Of a DNA stretch of 64,000 nucleotides, positions 9,800 to 17,765 are shown piece after piece. Source of the DNA: Pseudomonas putida. GTDB taxonomy: Bacteria > Pseudomonadota > Gammaproteobacteria > Pseudomonadales > Pseudomonadaceae. The position numbers and the translations under genes were made by a program. The notes beneath the pieces were generated by a model. That model made no database searches, had not been told where the DNA came from, and saw only the letters and a program-made list of their open reading frames with translations. The stretch spans positions 62,001-126,000 of the forward strand of contig NZ_MKZO01000075.1 in assembly GCF_001941965.1 (NCBI RefSeq), given 5' to 3'. Position 1 is the first letter of the stretch, and the number at the start of each line of letters is the position of its first letter.

Positions 9800-10141
9800 T
9801 CAGAAAATAAGCACGTAGGTCTTGCGCACGGTCTCCTGGATATCCCAGATGCCGGTGCTGTTGGCCGGTAGCATCAGTGCGTCTCCGGCTTCTATGACAA
9901 GCGGCTCGCCACCGTCGGGGGTGAAGGTGCAGCGGCCCTTGATGAAGTGGCAGAACTCCTGTTGCACGATCTGCCGCCGCCAGCGCCCGGGGGTGCACTC
10001 CCAGATGCCGGTTTCCACGCCATCGCTGCGCTCGACGCAGGTGACCGACGTCACCGCGAGGGGCTCGCCGAGGGGCACGGCGACCGGGCTGGAAGTCTCC
10101 AGGGCGACGCTGTCGGTGTGTTTGAACTGGGTGATGCTCAT
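9800..10141 (-). CDS. Cupin-domain protein (DUF861/EutQ-like)
   Basis: Small single-domain cupin of 113 residues. The ATG at 10141 (MSITQFKHTDSV) is chosen; the frame continues upstream but reads as shadow of the oxidase gene. Seen: a conserved GIWECTPGRWRRQIVQQEFCHFIKG block and TFTPDGGEPLVIEAGDALMLPANSTGIWDI, the two halves of a small beta-barrel as in DUF861 cupins often found beside amine-catabolism genes. Only one His of the usual metal-binding set is obvious, so metal binding and catalysis are uncertain; it may be a ligand-binding or accessory protein. It lies 26 nt after the oxidase gene and 56 nt before the PotF-like gene, in the same direction. Confidence 0.75.
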   Translation of the reverse strand: MSITQFKHTDSVALETSSPVAVPLGEPLAVTSVTCVERSDGVETGIWECTPGRWRRQIVQQEFCHFIKGRCTFTPDGGEPLVIEAGDALMLPANSTGIWDIQETVRKTYVLIF

Positions 10142-10167
10142 GACCACGGGTTCCTCGTTCAGGTGAT

Positions 10168-11574
10168 TCAGTTCATGAAGCTCTGCATGAAGTCCGCAAG
10201 ACCGCTGGCCATGCGCCGGCGCCAGGGCGGGCTGGCCGGGCTGGCGAGGGTGCGGTCCTCGTAGACGAAGCTCTGGATGATGGCGTTGTAGCCCAGCCAG
10301 CGGCACGGCTCCGGCGGCCAGCTGGCGAGGCTGGACAGCGCGCGGTTGTCGTGGACCCAGGGCTGGGCGGTGAGGGCGTTGTGCTGGCCAAGGATCAGCG
10401 CGGCGAGGGTGCGCCCACCGAGGTTGGTCGCGCCGACCCCTTCGCCGCCGTAGCCGCCGGACAGGGCGATGCCACGCTGGCGATCGCAGAGCATGTGCGG
10501 ACGGAAGCGCCGCGCCATGCCGAGGTTGCCGCCCCAGGAGTGGGTGATGCGCACGTTCTTCAGTTGCGGGAAGAGTTCGCCGAACAGGTAGCGGCGCAGG
10601 TCCACTTCAGCGGTGGTCAGGCTGAAGTCCTCGCGCAGGCGCCCACCGAAGCGGTAACCGCCACGGGCACCGAACATCAGGCGGTTGTCCCGGGTGCGCT
10701 GGCCGTAGGTGACCTGGCGGCTGTTTTCGCTGAAGGCCTGGCCTTCCTTGAGGCCGATCTCGTCCCACACCGAATCCGCCAGCGGCTCGGTGGCCACCAG
10801 CAGGCTCTGTACCGGCAACTGGTGCTTGCCCAGCGGCGGCAGGCTGGCGGCATAGCCTTCCACGGCCGGTACGACCCAGTGGCTGCGGATGGTCGCTTGC
10901 GAAGTGCGGACCTGGCCGGGATTCCAGTCGATGGCCGGGGTGTTTTCGTAGATCGTGACGCCGAGTCTTTCCACTGCCCGGGCCAGGCCGCGAGCGAGTT
11001 TCGCCGGCTGGATGGTCGCGGTATGCGGGCTGAAGATCGCACCGTAGGCATTGCTCACCCGCAGCTGGCCTTCCAGCTCCTCGGGGCGCAGCCAGCGGTA
11101 GTCGTCGGCGGTCATGCCCTGGCGATAGAGGTCGTCGAGCCAGCTGCGCAGGCTTTTTTCCTGCTCGGGATAGCGCGCCGCGCAGTAGAGCACGCCGCCT
11201 TTGCGGTAGTCGCAGTCGATGTTTTCGCGATCCAGCACACGGCGGGCTTCGTCGGGAATGTCGTGGAGCAGGTCGATGCTGTCCCGGCGTTGTTGCGGGG
11301 ACAGGGTGGCGAGCAGGCGGTCGTCGCCGAGCATGTTGCCCATCAGCCAGCCGCCGTTGCGCCCGGAGGCACCGAAGCCGGCGAACTTCGCCTCGATGAT
11401 GGCAATGCTCAGGTGCGGCGCCTGCTGCTTGAGGTAGTAGGCGGTCCACAGCCCGGTGTAGCCGGCGCCGATGATGCACACATCGACATCCAGGTCCTGG
11501 CTCAACGCCGGGCGCGGCTCGATCGATTCGTCGAGCTGGTCCATCCAGAGGCTGATCGTGCGCCAGGCTTGCAT
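10168..11574 (-). CDS. FAD-dependent oxidoreductase, PuuB (gamma-glutamylputrescine oxidase)-like
   Basis: DAO-family flavoprotein of about 468 residues. Seen: Rossmann FAD motif DVCIIGAGYTGLWTAYYL near the N-terminus, FGASGRNGGWLMG (substrate/FAD region), and the C-terminal FAD-closing block SGGYGGEGVGATNLGGRTLA. These match the PuuB/OrdL group, which oxidises gamma-glutamylputrescine or related secondary amines to aldehyde, ammonia and peroxide. An in-frame ATG at 11592 gives six more residues, but GGGAG lies 9 nt before the ATG at 11574 while the upstream ATG has no clear ribosome site, so 11574 is preferred. Adjacent cupin and PotF-like binding protein suggest an amine uptake and oxidation operon; exact substrate unknown. 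Confidence 0.82.
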   Translation of the reverse strand: MQAWRTISLWMDQLDESIEPRPALSQDLDVDVCIIGAGYTGLWTAYYLKQQAPHLSIAIIEAKFAGFGASGRNGGWLMGNMLGDDRLLATLSPQQRRDSIDLLHDIPDEARRVLDRENIDCDYRKGGVLYCAARYPEQEKSLRSWLDDLYRQGMTADDYRWLRPEELEGQLRVSNAYGAIFSPHTATIQPAKLARGLARAVERLGVTIYENTPAIDWNPGQVRTSQATIRSHWVVPAVEGYAASLPPLGKHQLPVQSLLVATEPLADSVWDEIGLKEGQAFSENSRQVTYGQRTRDNRLMFGARGGYRFGGRLREDFSLTTAEVDLRRYLFGELFPQLKNVRITHSWGGNLGMARRFRPHMLCDRQRGIALSGGYGGEGVGATNLGGRTLAALILGQHNALTAQPWVHDNRALSSLASWPPEPCRWLGYNAIIQSFVYEDRTLASPASPPWRRRMASGLADFMQSFMN

Positions 11575-11640
11575 CGGGTACTGCTCCCACATCCGCTAAA
11601 GGTCTGGAGCCGATCCTAGTAGCGGGCGGGGCGGGCTGTC

Positions 11641-12444
11641 TTACGTGCGTGCACGCAGGGAAATCTGCTTCACGTAGGCCTTGGGTGACAGGCCGGTGTG
11701 TTCGCGGAAGCATTTGTAGAAGGCGGAGAGGGAGTTGAAGCCGGCGTTGAAGGCCAGTTCATCGATGGGCGCGCTGGTGGCGCCGCCGTCCAGGCCGTCG
11801 AGCAGGTGCTGCAGGCGGGCCTGGTTGACGTAGCGGTAGAAGCTCTGGCCGAGGACCTGGTTGAGCAGGTAGGAAATCTGGTTGCGGCTGTAGCCGCTCT
11901 CTTTCGCGACCCGTTGCAGATCCAGTTCCGGGTCGAGGTAGGGGCGCTGGCGCTGGAAATAGTGCTCCAGGTCCTGGGCCATGGTGCTCAGCTGGCGTGG
12001 CGACAGGCCCAGGCGGCTGGTGGCCGGACGCGGGCCGGAGGGCGTGCTGCCCTTGGCGTTCTGGCGGATCAGCGTGGCGTACTCGTTGACCCGCCAGATC
12101 AGCCCGTCCCTGACCGTGATCGCTTCGCTGGACTGGAAGGCCACCAGCCCTTCGCCGCCCTGGACCGTGACCTGGTACTGGATGAAGGCGGTGCAGCCAT
12201 CGACGCGGATACGGTCGCCGTGGACGATATCCTCGCCGTCCTCGTGGGGCAGGCAGACGCGCACGTAGTCGCGCAATTCGTCGTAGCCGAGGACGCGGTT
12301 CTGGAAGAAATCGTGGTACTCGACGTCCGGGTGATAGAGCGCCATCACCCCGTCGAGGTCGCGGCGCATCCAGCAGTGGTGGTAGCGCAGGACGGTGTCG
12401 GCGGTGATCGGGGTCTGGGTCGGGCCGTCGGGGAGGAGAGTCAT
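11641..12444 (-). CDS. AraC-family transcriptional regulator with N-terminal SnoaL/NTF2-like domain
   Basis: Two-domain regulator of 267 residues. Seen: residues ~15-130 read as a SnoaL-like (NTF2 fold) domain, with TVLRYHHCWMRRDLDGVMALYHPDVEYHDFF and later WRVNEYATLIRQNA; residues ~165-267 are an AraC/XylS DNA-binding domain with two helix-turn-helices, LQRVAKESGYSRNQISYLLNQ and IDELAFNAGFNSLSAFYKCF followed by TGLSPKAYVKQ. The frame runs further upstream into a REP palindrome, so the ATG at 12444 is used. Pseudomonas AraC proteins more commonly carry cupin or GATase-like sensor halves; here the NTF2-like pocket probably senses a small ligand (inferred). It is co-directional with, and 66 nt upstream of, the oxidase gene, so it is the likely controller of that cluster. 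Confidence 0.82.
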   Translation of the reverse strand: MTLLPDGPTQTPITADTVLRYHHCWMRRDLDGVMALYHPDVEYHDFFQNRVLGYDELRDYVRVCLPHEDGEDIVHGDRIRVDGCTAFIQYQVTVQGGEGLVAFQSSEAITVRDGLIWRVNEYATLIRQNAKGSTPSGPRPATSRLGLSPRQLSTMAQDLEHYFQRQRPYLDPELDLQRVAKESGYSRNQISYLLNQVLGQSFYRYVNQARLQHLLDGLDGGATSAPIDELAFNAGFNSLSAFYKCFREHTGLSPKAYVKQISLRART

Positions 12445-12462
12445 TACTGGATAGTGCTTGAG

Positions 12463-12546
12463 GGCCTCATCGCTGGCAAGCCAGCTCCCACAGGGTCCGC
12501 GGTGCACACGAACCCTGTGGGAGCTGGCGTTGCCAGCGATGAGGCC
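12463..12546. repeat. REP-type palindrome (family A) with a one-base arm asymmetry
   Basis: Arms GGCCTCATCGCTGGC... and ...GCCAGCGATGAGGCC enclose a TCCGCGGTGCACACG-like loop. The right arm carries an extra G or C (CTGGCGTTGCCAG instead of CTGGCTTGCCAG), so the dyad is slightly broken. It lies just upstream of the AraC-type gene. Confidence 0.8.
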
Positions 12547-12726
12547 GGTGAATATTGCAGAAAGCCATCTGTCGGAACGGCTTTCCCGCATTTTGCACGG
12601 TCCTCAGACGCCCATCCCCCAGCAAACCCCCGAATTCATTGATCGTCATCATTTGAAACATTTGGCACGCCCGCTGCACCTCCCTCTCCCGAGAAAGGAC
12701 CCATTGCTCACCGGAGAGGCAAACAG

Positions 12727-13626
12727 ATGATCACCAACGACTATTCACCCGCCCTCGACATCCCGAATCGTTCGGGCGTGTCCTGGGCGGCGATTTTTGC
12801 CGGGGCCGCAGCCGCTGCGGCGTTGTCATTGATTCTCGTGGTGCTCGGCGCGGGGCTCGGCTTCGCCGCCGCCTCGCCCTGGGCCGACGAGGGCGCCAGC
12901 GCCAAGGCGCTGGGCGTCTCGACGATCATCTGGTTGCTGCTGACCCAGATCATCGCCTCCGGTTTCGGCGGCTACATCGCCGGACGGCTGCGGGTGAAGT
13001 GGGCCAACCTGCACGGTGACGAGGTGTATTTCCGCGATACCGCCCATGGTTTCCTGGCCTGGGCCGTGGCGACGCTGATCACTGCGGCGATGGTGCTGGG
13101 TACGGCGGGTAGCCTGGCCAGTGCCGGTGCTCAGGCCGGTGCCATGGCGGGTAGTAGCGCCGTGACTGCGGCCGCCAGCAGCAACAGCAATGCCGATCCG
13201 ATGGGTTATTTCGTCGACACCCTGTTCCGCAGTGAAGGCCCGGCGCCGGTCAGCGATGACGCGGCCAATACCGTGGCGGCACGGATTCTCGGGCGGGCCA
13301 TCGTCGATGACAGTTTGATGCCGGAAGACCGTGCCTACCTGGCGCAACTGGTAGCGCAGCGCACTCGCCTGACCCAGGGCGAGGCCGAAGCTCGTGTCGA
13401 TCAGGTATTCGCGCAGGTTCAGCAGGCCAAGGTGAAAGCCAAGCAGGCCGCGGACGCGGCAGCGAAAGCGGCGGCCTGGACGGCGCTGTGGACCTTCGTC
13501 GGTCTGCTGTGCGGGGCGTTCTTCGCCAGCCTGGCGGCGCTGTATGGCGGTCGTCGTCGTGACCAGGTGCAGTGGGTGGAAGTCGACGGTGCGGGTTATG
13601 TGGCCCGGACTGCGCCGATTCGTTGA
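12727..13626 (+). CDS. Conserved hypothetical integral membrane protein
   Basis: Unrecognised protein of 299 residues. Seen: a first glycine/alanine-rich transmembrane segment (WAAIFAGAAAAAALSLILVVLGAGLGF), a second (STIIWLLLTQIIASGFGGYIAGRL), a third (FLAWAVATLITAAMVLG), then a ~110-residue soluble part with an alanine/lysine-rich coiled region (AQVQQAKVKAKQAADAAAKAAA) and a last transmembrane segment (WTFVGLLCGAFFASLAALYGG) before a basic tail. Glycine-rich GG-IAGR motifs resemble small membrane proteins with a YrzE-like or PhnA-like label in databases, but I do not assign a function. GGAGAGG precedes the ATG. A 24-codon gene follows 18 nt downstream and is probably co-transcribed. Confidence 0.75.
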   Translation: MITNDYSPALDIPNRSGVSWAAIFAGAAAAAALSLILVVLGAGLGFAAASPWADEGASAKALGVSTIIWLLLTQIIASGFGGYIAGRLRVKWANLHGDEVYFRDTAHGFLAWAVATLITAAMVLGTAGSLASAGAQAGAMAGSSAVTAAASSNSNADPMGYFVDTLFRSEGPAPVSDDAANTVAARILGRAIVDDSLMPEDRAYLAQLVAQRTRLTQGEAEARVDQVFAQVQQAKVKAKQAADAAAKAAAWTALWTFVGLLCGAFFASLAALYGGRRRDQVQWVEVDGAGYVARTAPIR

Positions 13627-13644
13627 GATGAGAGGAGAGACATC

Positions 13645-13719
13645 ATGCGTTCATTACTGCTGTGGTTCCTGGGAGTACCGATTCCTGTGATCATCCTGAT
13701 CGCGATCTTCATGCATTGA
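13645..13719 (+). CDS. 24-residue single-span membrane peptide
   Basis: Short gene of 24 codons plus TGA. Seen: the product is almost wholly hydrophobic, MRSLLLWFLGVPIPVIILIA then IFMH, with one Arg at the front and a PIP kink, as expected of a single inner-membrane helix. A strong purine ribosome site, AGAGGAGAGA (13630-13640 region), lies about 5 nt before the ATG, and the gene starts 18 nt after the stop of the larger membrane protein. That arrangement supports real translation and a joint role with its neighbour. Function unknown; I recall similar tiny proteins annotated as hypothetical in Pseudomonas, but cannot confirm this here. Confidence 0.65.
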   Translation: MRSLLLWFLGVPIPVIILIAIFMH

Positions 13720-13725
13720 TCTGAA

Positions 13726-13804
13726 GGCCTCATCGCTGGCAAGCCAGCTCCCACAGGGTCCGCGGCGACTCGGAACCCTGTGGGAGCTGGCTTGCCAGCG
13801 ATGC
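13726..13804. repeat. REP-type palindrome (family A)
   Basis: Arms CATCGCTGGCAAGCCAGCTC and its complement (13731-13803) around a loop containing TCCGCGGCGACTCGG. It is placed between the convergent ends of the 24-codon gene and dppF, only 3 nt from the dppF stop, and may serve as transcript end. Confidence 0.85.
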
Positions 13805-13806
13805 TT

Positions 13807-14775
13807 TTAGAGGAACTGCTCCGCGTAATGGCAGGCCACCTGCCTGGTTTCTACCCTGCGAAACGCCGGCACTTCCTTCGCACACCGTTCCGTCGCATGC
13901 GGACAACGCTTGTGGAACGCACACCCCTCCGGCGGATTCAGCGGATTGGGCAACTCCCCGGCGATCCTGATCTTCGGCTTCGTCGGATCCGGATGAATCG
14001 TCGGTGTCGCCGACAGCAGCGCCTGTGTATAGGGGTGCAGCGGCTTCTCGTAGATCGCTTCCTTCGGCCCCATTTCCGCCGGCCGGCCGAGGTACATCAC
14101 CAGCACTTCATCCGCCACATGCCGCACCACCGCCAGGTTGTGCGAGATGAACACATAGGCGGTGTTGAACTCCTTTTGCAAATCCATGAACAGGTTGAGC
14201 ACCTGGGCCTGGATCGACACGTCCAGCGCCGAGGTCGGTTCATCCGCTACCAGCACCTTCGGTTGCAGCATCATCGCCCGGGCCAGGGCGATGCGCTGGC
14301 GCTGGCCACCGGAGAACATGTGCGGGTAGCGCTGGTAGTGCTCGGGCCGCAAACCGACCTGCTGCATCATCGCCTGCACCCGTTCCCGCCGCTGCTCCTT
14401 GGACAGCGAGGTGTTGATCAGCAGTGGCTCGGCCAACTGGTCGCCGATCTTCTGCCGTGGGTTGAGCGAGGCATACGGACTCTGGAAGACCATCTGCACA
14501 TCACGACGCAACTGCTTGCGCTCCTGCTTGCTGGCGCCGTTGACCTCTTGCCCGGCGATCTGCAACGAGCCCGACGACGGTTCCTCGATCAGGGTCAGGG
14601 CGCGGGCCAGGGTGGACTTGCCGCAGCCGGATTCACCGACCACGGCCAGGGTCTTGCCGGCCTCCAGTTCGAACGACACGCCATTCAGCGCGCGCACCGT
14701 GGCATGGCCTTTGAACAGGCCACGGGAGACTTGGTAGTGACGGGTGAGGTCACGGGCGGTCAGTACGACGCTCAT
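13807..14775 (-). CDS. dppF: Dipeptide ABC transporter ATP-binding protein DppF
   Basis: Second ATPase of the dipeptide importer, 322 residues. Seen: Walker A GESGCGKST, signature SGGQRQRIALARA, Walker B KVLVADEPTSALD, and the C-terminal oligopeptide-transporter extension with the cysteine pattern CAFHKRCPHATERCAKEVPAF, typical of DppF/OppF. It starts on the last base of the dppD stop (TAATG), so translation is coupled. Order dppB, dppC, dppD, dppF is the standard one. With DppD it forms the ATPase heterodimer. Confidence 0.93.
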   Translation of the reverse strand: MSVVLTARDLTRHYQVSRGLFKGHATVRALNGVSFELEAGKTLAVVGESGCGKSTLARALTLIEEPSSGSLQIAGQEVNGASKQERKQLRRDVQMVFQSPYASLNPRQKIGDQLAEPLLINTSLSKEQRRERVQAMMQQVGLRPEHYQRYPHMFSGGQRQRIALARAMMLQPKVLVADEPTSALDVSIQAQVLNLFMDLQKEFNTAYVFISHNLAVVRHVADEVLVMYLGRPAEMGPKEAIYEKPLHPYTQALLSATPTIHPDPTKPKIRIAGELPNPLNPPEGCAFHKRCPHATERCAKEVPAFRRVETRQVACHYAEQFL

Positions 14776-15743
14776 TACGCCACCTCCTGGTTCAGCGGAT
14801 AGAAGCAGCGCGCCAGGCTGTGGGCCTGGGGATCGAGGCCGGGGCGTTGCTGGCGGCAGTTGTCGCGCACATAGGGGCAGCGCGGCGAAAGCAGGCAGCC
14901 GGTGGGCCGGTCATAGCGGCCGGGAACGATGCCGGGCAGGGTGGCCAGGCGTTCGGCACCGAGGCTGTGCTCGGGAATCGCCTTGAGCAGCGCTTCGCTG
15001 TAGGGATGGGCAGGCACCTCGAACAGCTCCGGCACCTGGCCCACTTCCACCGCCTGGCCGGCGTACATCACGCAGACCCGTTTGGCGGTTTCCGCCACCA
15101 CGGCCAGGTCGTGGGTGATCAGGATCAGGGCCATGTCCTGTTCCTTTTGCAGGTTCAGCAGCAGCTCCATGATCTGCGCCTGGATGGTCACGTCGAGGGC
15201 GGTGGTGGGTTCGTCGGCGATCAGCAGCTTGGGCTCGCCGGCAATCGCCATGGCGATTGCCACGCGCTGGCTCATGCCGCCGGAGAGCTGGTGCGGATAG
15301 GCATCGAGACGGCTTTCCGGGGCCGGGATCTCGACCTTCTTCAGCAGTTCCAGGGCGCGCTGGCGGGCGGCCTTGCCGCGCAGGCCAAGGTGCTGGCGCA
15401 GCACTTCCTCGATCTGGAAGCCCACGGTATAGCTGGGGTTGAGGGCGGTCATCGGGTCCTGGAAGACCATCGCCATGTCCTTGCCGACCACCTTGCGCCG
15501 CTGGCGGCCGCTGATCCTGAGCATGTCGTTGCCATCGAAGCTGAGCTGGTCGGCGCTGATGCGCCCGGGCGCGTCGATCAGGCCCATCAGCGCCATCATG
15601 GTCACCGACTTGCCGGAACCGGATTCGCCGACGATGGCCAGCACCTCGCCCTTGTCCACGTTGAGGTCGAGACCATCCACCACCGGCACGGCCGTGGCGT
15701 CGCCGAAGCGCACGTTGAGATTGCGGATTTGCAGAAGTGACAT
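14775..15743 (-). CDS. dppD: Dipeptide ABC transporter ATP-binding protein DppD
   Basis: First ATPase of the dipeptide importer, 322 residues. Start at the ATG of MSLLQIRNLNVRFGD (15743), with GAGGAGA upstream; the open frame extends 15 codons further into the dppC end but lacks support. Seen: Walker A GESGSGKS, signature LSGGMSQRVAIAMA, Walker B LLIADEPTTALDV, and C-terminal SPRCPYVRDNCRQQRPGL with the three cysteines of the oligopeptide-transporter C-terminal motif. Shares one base with dppF. Confidence 0.93.
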   Translation of the reverse strand: MSLLQIRNLNVRFGDATAVPVVDGLDLNVDKGEVLAIVGESGSGKSVTMMALMGLIDAPGRISADQLSFDGNDMLRISGRQRRKVVGKDMAMVFQDPMTALNPSYTVGFQIEEVLRQHLGLRGKAARQRALELLKKVEIPAPESRLDAYPHQLSGGMSQRVAIAMAIAGEPKLLIADEPTTALDVTIQAQIMELLLNLQKEQDMALILITHDLAVVAETAKRVCVMYAGQAVEVGQVPELFEVPAHPYSEALLKAIPEHSLGAERLATLPGIVPGRYDRPTGCLLSPRCPYVRDNCRQQRPGLDPQAHSLARCFYPLNQEVA

Positions 15744-15753
15744 GGGCTTCTCC

Positions 15754-16671
15754 TCAGGCGGCATTCTTGAGTTTCGGGTCCAGCGCATCGCGCAGTCCGT
15801 CGCCCATCAGGTTGATTGCCAGCACGCTGAGCAAGATGGTCAGGCCGGGCAGGCTGACCACCCACCAGGCGCGTTCGATGTAGTCGCGGGCCGAGGCCAG
15901 CATGGTTCCCCATTCCGGGGTCGGCGGCTGCACGCCGAGGCCGAGGAAGCCCAGGGCAGCGGCATCGAGGATCGCCGAGGAGAAGCTCAGGGTGGCCTGG
16001 ACGATCAGTGGCGCCATGCAGTTGGGCAGCACGGTGATGAACATCAGGCGTGGCAGGCTGGCGCCGGCCAGGCGCGCGGCAGTGACGTAGTCGCGGTTCA
16101 GTTCGCCCATCACCGCAGCGCGGGTCAGGCGCACATAGGACGGCAGCGAGACGATAGCGATGGCGATCACCGTGTTGACCAGGCCAGGGCCGAGGATGGC
16201 GACAATAGCCACCGCCAGGAGCAACGAGGGCAGGGCCAGCATCACGTCCATCAGGCGCATGATCGAAGCGCCCAGGGCATTGGGGAAGAAGCCTGCCAGC
16301 AGGCCGAGGATGATCCCCGGGATCAACGAGATGACCACCGACGACAGGCCGATCAGCAGCGACAGGCGCGAGCCCTGGATCAGTCGCGAGAGCAGGTCGC
16401 GGCCCAGTTCGTCGGTGCCGAGGATGAACTGCCAGTTGCCGCCTTCGAGCCACACCGGCGGGGTCAGCAGGAAGTCGCGGTATTGCTCGCTGGGGCTGTG
16501 CGGTGCGACCCAGGGCGCGAACAGTGCGCAGAAGACGATCAGGCACATGAACAGCAGGCCGGCCACCGCGCCCTTGTTGCGCGAGAAGGCGTGCCAGAAT
16601 TCCTTGTACGGGGACGGGTAGAGCAGGCTCTGGTCGATGGCTGGAGCCGGAGTTGGAGCGGGCGTATTCAT
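15754..16671 (-). CDS. dppC: Dipeptide ABC transporter permease DppC
   Basis: Inner-membrane permease of 305 residues. Seen: a Pro/Ala-rich start, a first transmembrane span (GAVAGLLFMCLIVFCALFAPW), the periplasmic motif LGTDELGRDLLSRL diagnostic of the DppC/OppC subfamily, then five more spans and the EAA-type loop DYVTAARLAGASLPRLMFITVLPN. Follows dppB by 10 nt in the same direction. Pairs with DppB to form the channel. Confidence 0.93.
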   Translation of the reverse strand: MNTPAPTPAPAIDQSLLYPSPYKEFWHAFSRNKGAVAGLLFMCLIVFCALFAPWVAPHSPSEQYRDFLLTPPVWLEGGNWQFILGTDELGRDLLSRLIQGSRLSLLIGLSSVVISLIPGIILGLLAGFFPNALGASIMRLMDVMLALPSLLLAVAIVAILGPGLVNTVIAIAIVSLPSYVRLTRAAVMGELNRDYVTAARLAGASLPRLMFITVLPNCMAPLIVQATLSFSSAILDAAALGFLGLGVQPPTPEWGTMLASARDYIERAWWVVSLPGLTILLSVLAINLMGDGLRDALDPKLKNAA

Positions 16672-16681
16672 GACGGTGGCC

Positions 16682-17692
16682 TCAGCGCTGGTGACGGATG
16701 CGTGGGTTGGCCAGGCCGTAGAGGATATCCACGACGAAGTTGACCAGGATGACCAGGCAGGCGATCAGCAGGATGCCGTTCTGGACCACGGGGTAGTCAC
16801 GGGCACCGATGGCTTCGATCAGCCATTTGCCGATGCCCGGCCAGGAGAAGATGGTTTCGGTGAGTACCGCACCGGCCAGCAGCGTGCCGACCTGCAGGCC
16901 GAACACCGTGAGCACCGGGATCAGCGCATTGCGCAGGCCATGGACGAATACCACGCGTGCTGGCGACAGGCCTTTGGCCCGGGCCGTGCGGATGTAGTCC
17001 TCGCGCAGCACTTCGAGCATGGAGGAACGGGTCATCCGCGCGATCACCGCCAGGGGAATGGTGCCGAGGACGATGGCCGGCAGGATCAGGTGCATCACCG
17101 CGTCCTTGAACGCGCCTTGCTCGTCGCTGAGCAGGGTGTCGATGAGCATGAAGCCGGTCTTCGGCTCGATGTCGTAGAGCAGGTCGATGCGCCCGGAGAC
17201 CGGGGTCCAGCCCAGGCTCACGGAGAAGAACATGATGAGGATCAGGCCCCACCAGAAGATCGGCATCGAATAACCGGTGAGGGACAGCCCCATCACCCCG
17301 TGGTCGAACAGCGAGCCGCGCTTGAGGGCGGCGATGACCCCGGCCAGCACGCCGATGATGCCGGCGAACAGCAAGGCGGCCAGGGCCAGTTCGAGGGTGG
17401 CGGGAAACAGCGCGAGAAACTCGTTCCACACGCTCTCGCGGGTGCGCAAGGACTCACCCAGGTCACCCTGGGACAGCTTGCCGATATAGTCCAGGTACTG
17501 CTCGGGCAAGGGCTTGTTCAGGCCCAGCCGTTCCATGGCCTGTGCGTGCATTTCAGGGTCGACCCTGCGCTCGCCCATCATCACTTCCACCGGGTCCCCC
17601 GGTATGAGCCGTATGAGGGCGAAGGTCAGCAAGGTAATGCCGAAAAAGGTCGGGATCAGCAATCCCAGACGCCGGGCAATGAAACTCAACAT
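16682..17692 (-). CDS. dppB: Dipeptide ABC transporter permease DppB
   Basis: Inner-membrane permease of 336 residues. Seen: canonical start MLSFIARRLGLLIPTFFGIT with LIRLIPGDPVEVMMGE, typical of DppB/OppB, about six transmembrane segments, and the cytoplasmic loop DYIRTARAKGLSPARVVFVHGLRNA. GAGGAAC lies about 10 nt before the ATG. It comes 73 nt after the binding-protein gene 17766-19361 and precedes dppC, consistent with one dpp transcript. Confidence 0.93.
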   Translation of the reverse strand: MLSFIARRLGLLIPTFFGITLLTFALIRLIPGDPVEVMMGERRVDPEMHAQAMERLGLNKPLPEQYLDYIGKLSQGDLGESLRTRESVWNEFLALFPATLELALAALLFAGIIGVLAGVIAALKRGSLFDHGVMGLSLTGYSMPIFWWGLILIMFFSVSLGWTPVSGRIDLLYDIEPKTGFMLIDTLLSDEQGAFKDAVMHLILPAIVLGTIPLAVIARMTRSSMLEVLREDYIRTARAKGLSPARVVFVHGLRNALIPVLTVFGLQVGTLLAGAVLTETIFSWPGIGKWLIEAIGARDYPVVQNGILLIACLVILVNFVVDILYGLANPRIRHQR

Positions 17693-17765
17693 CGTGTGGT
17701 GTTCCTCGTCAGCCGGTAAGGCATGTGCCCGCTTTTCCCGGGTGGGGTGGGCGGGCGTTCTTGTT

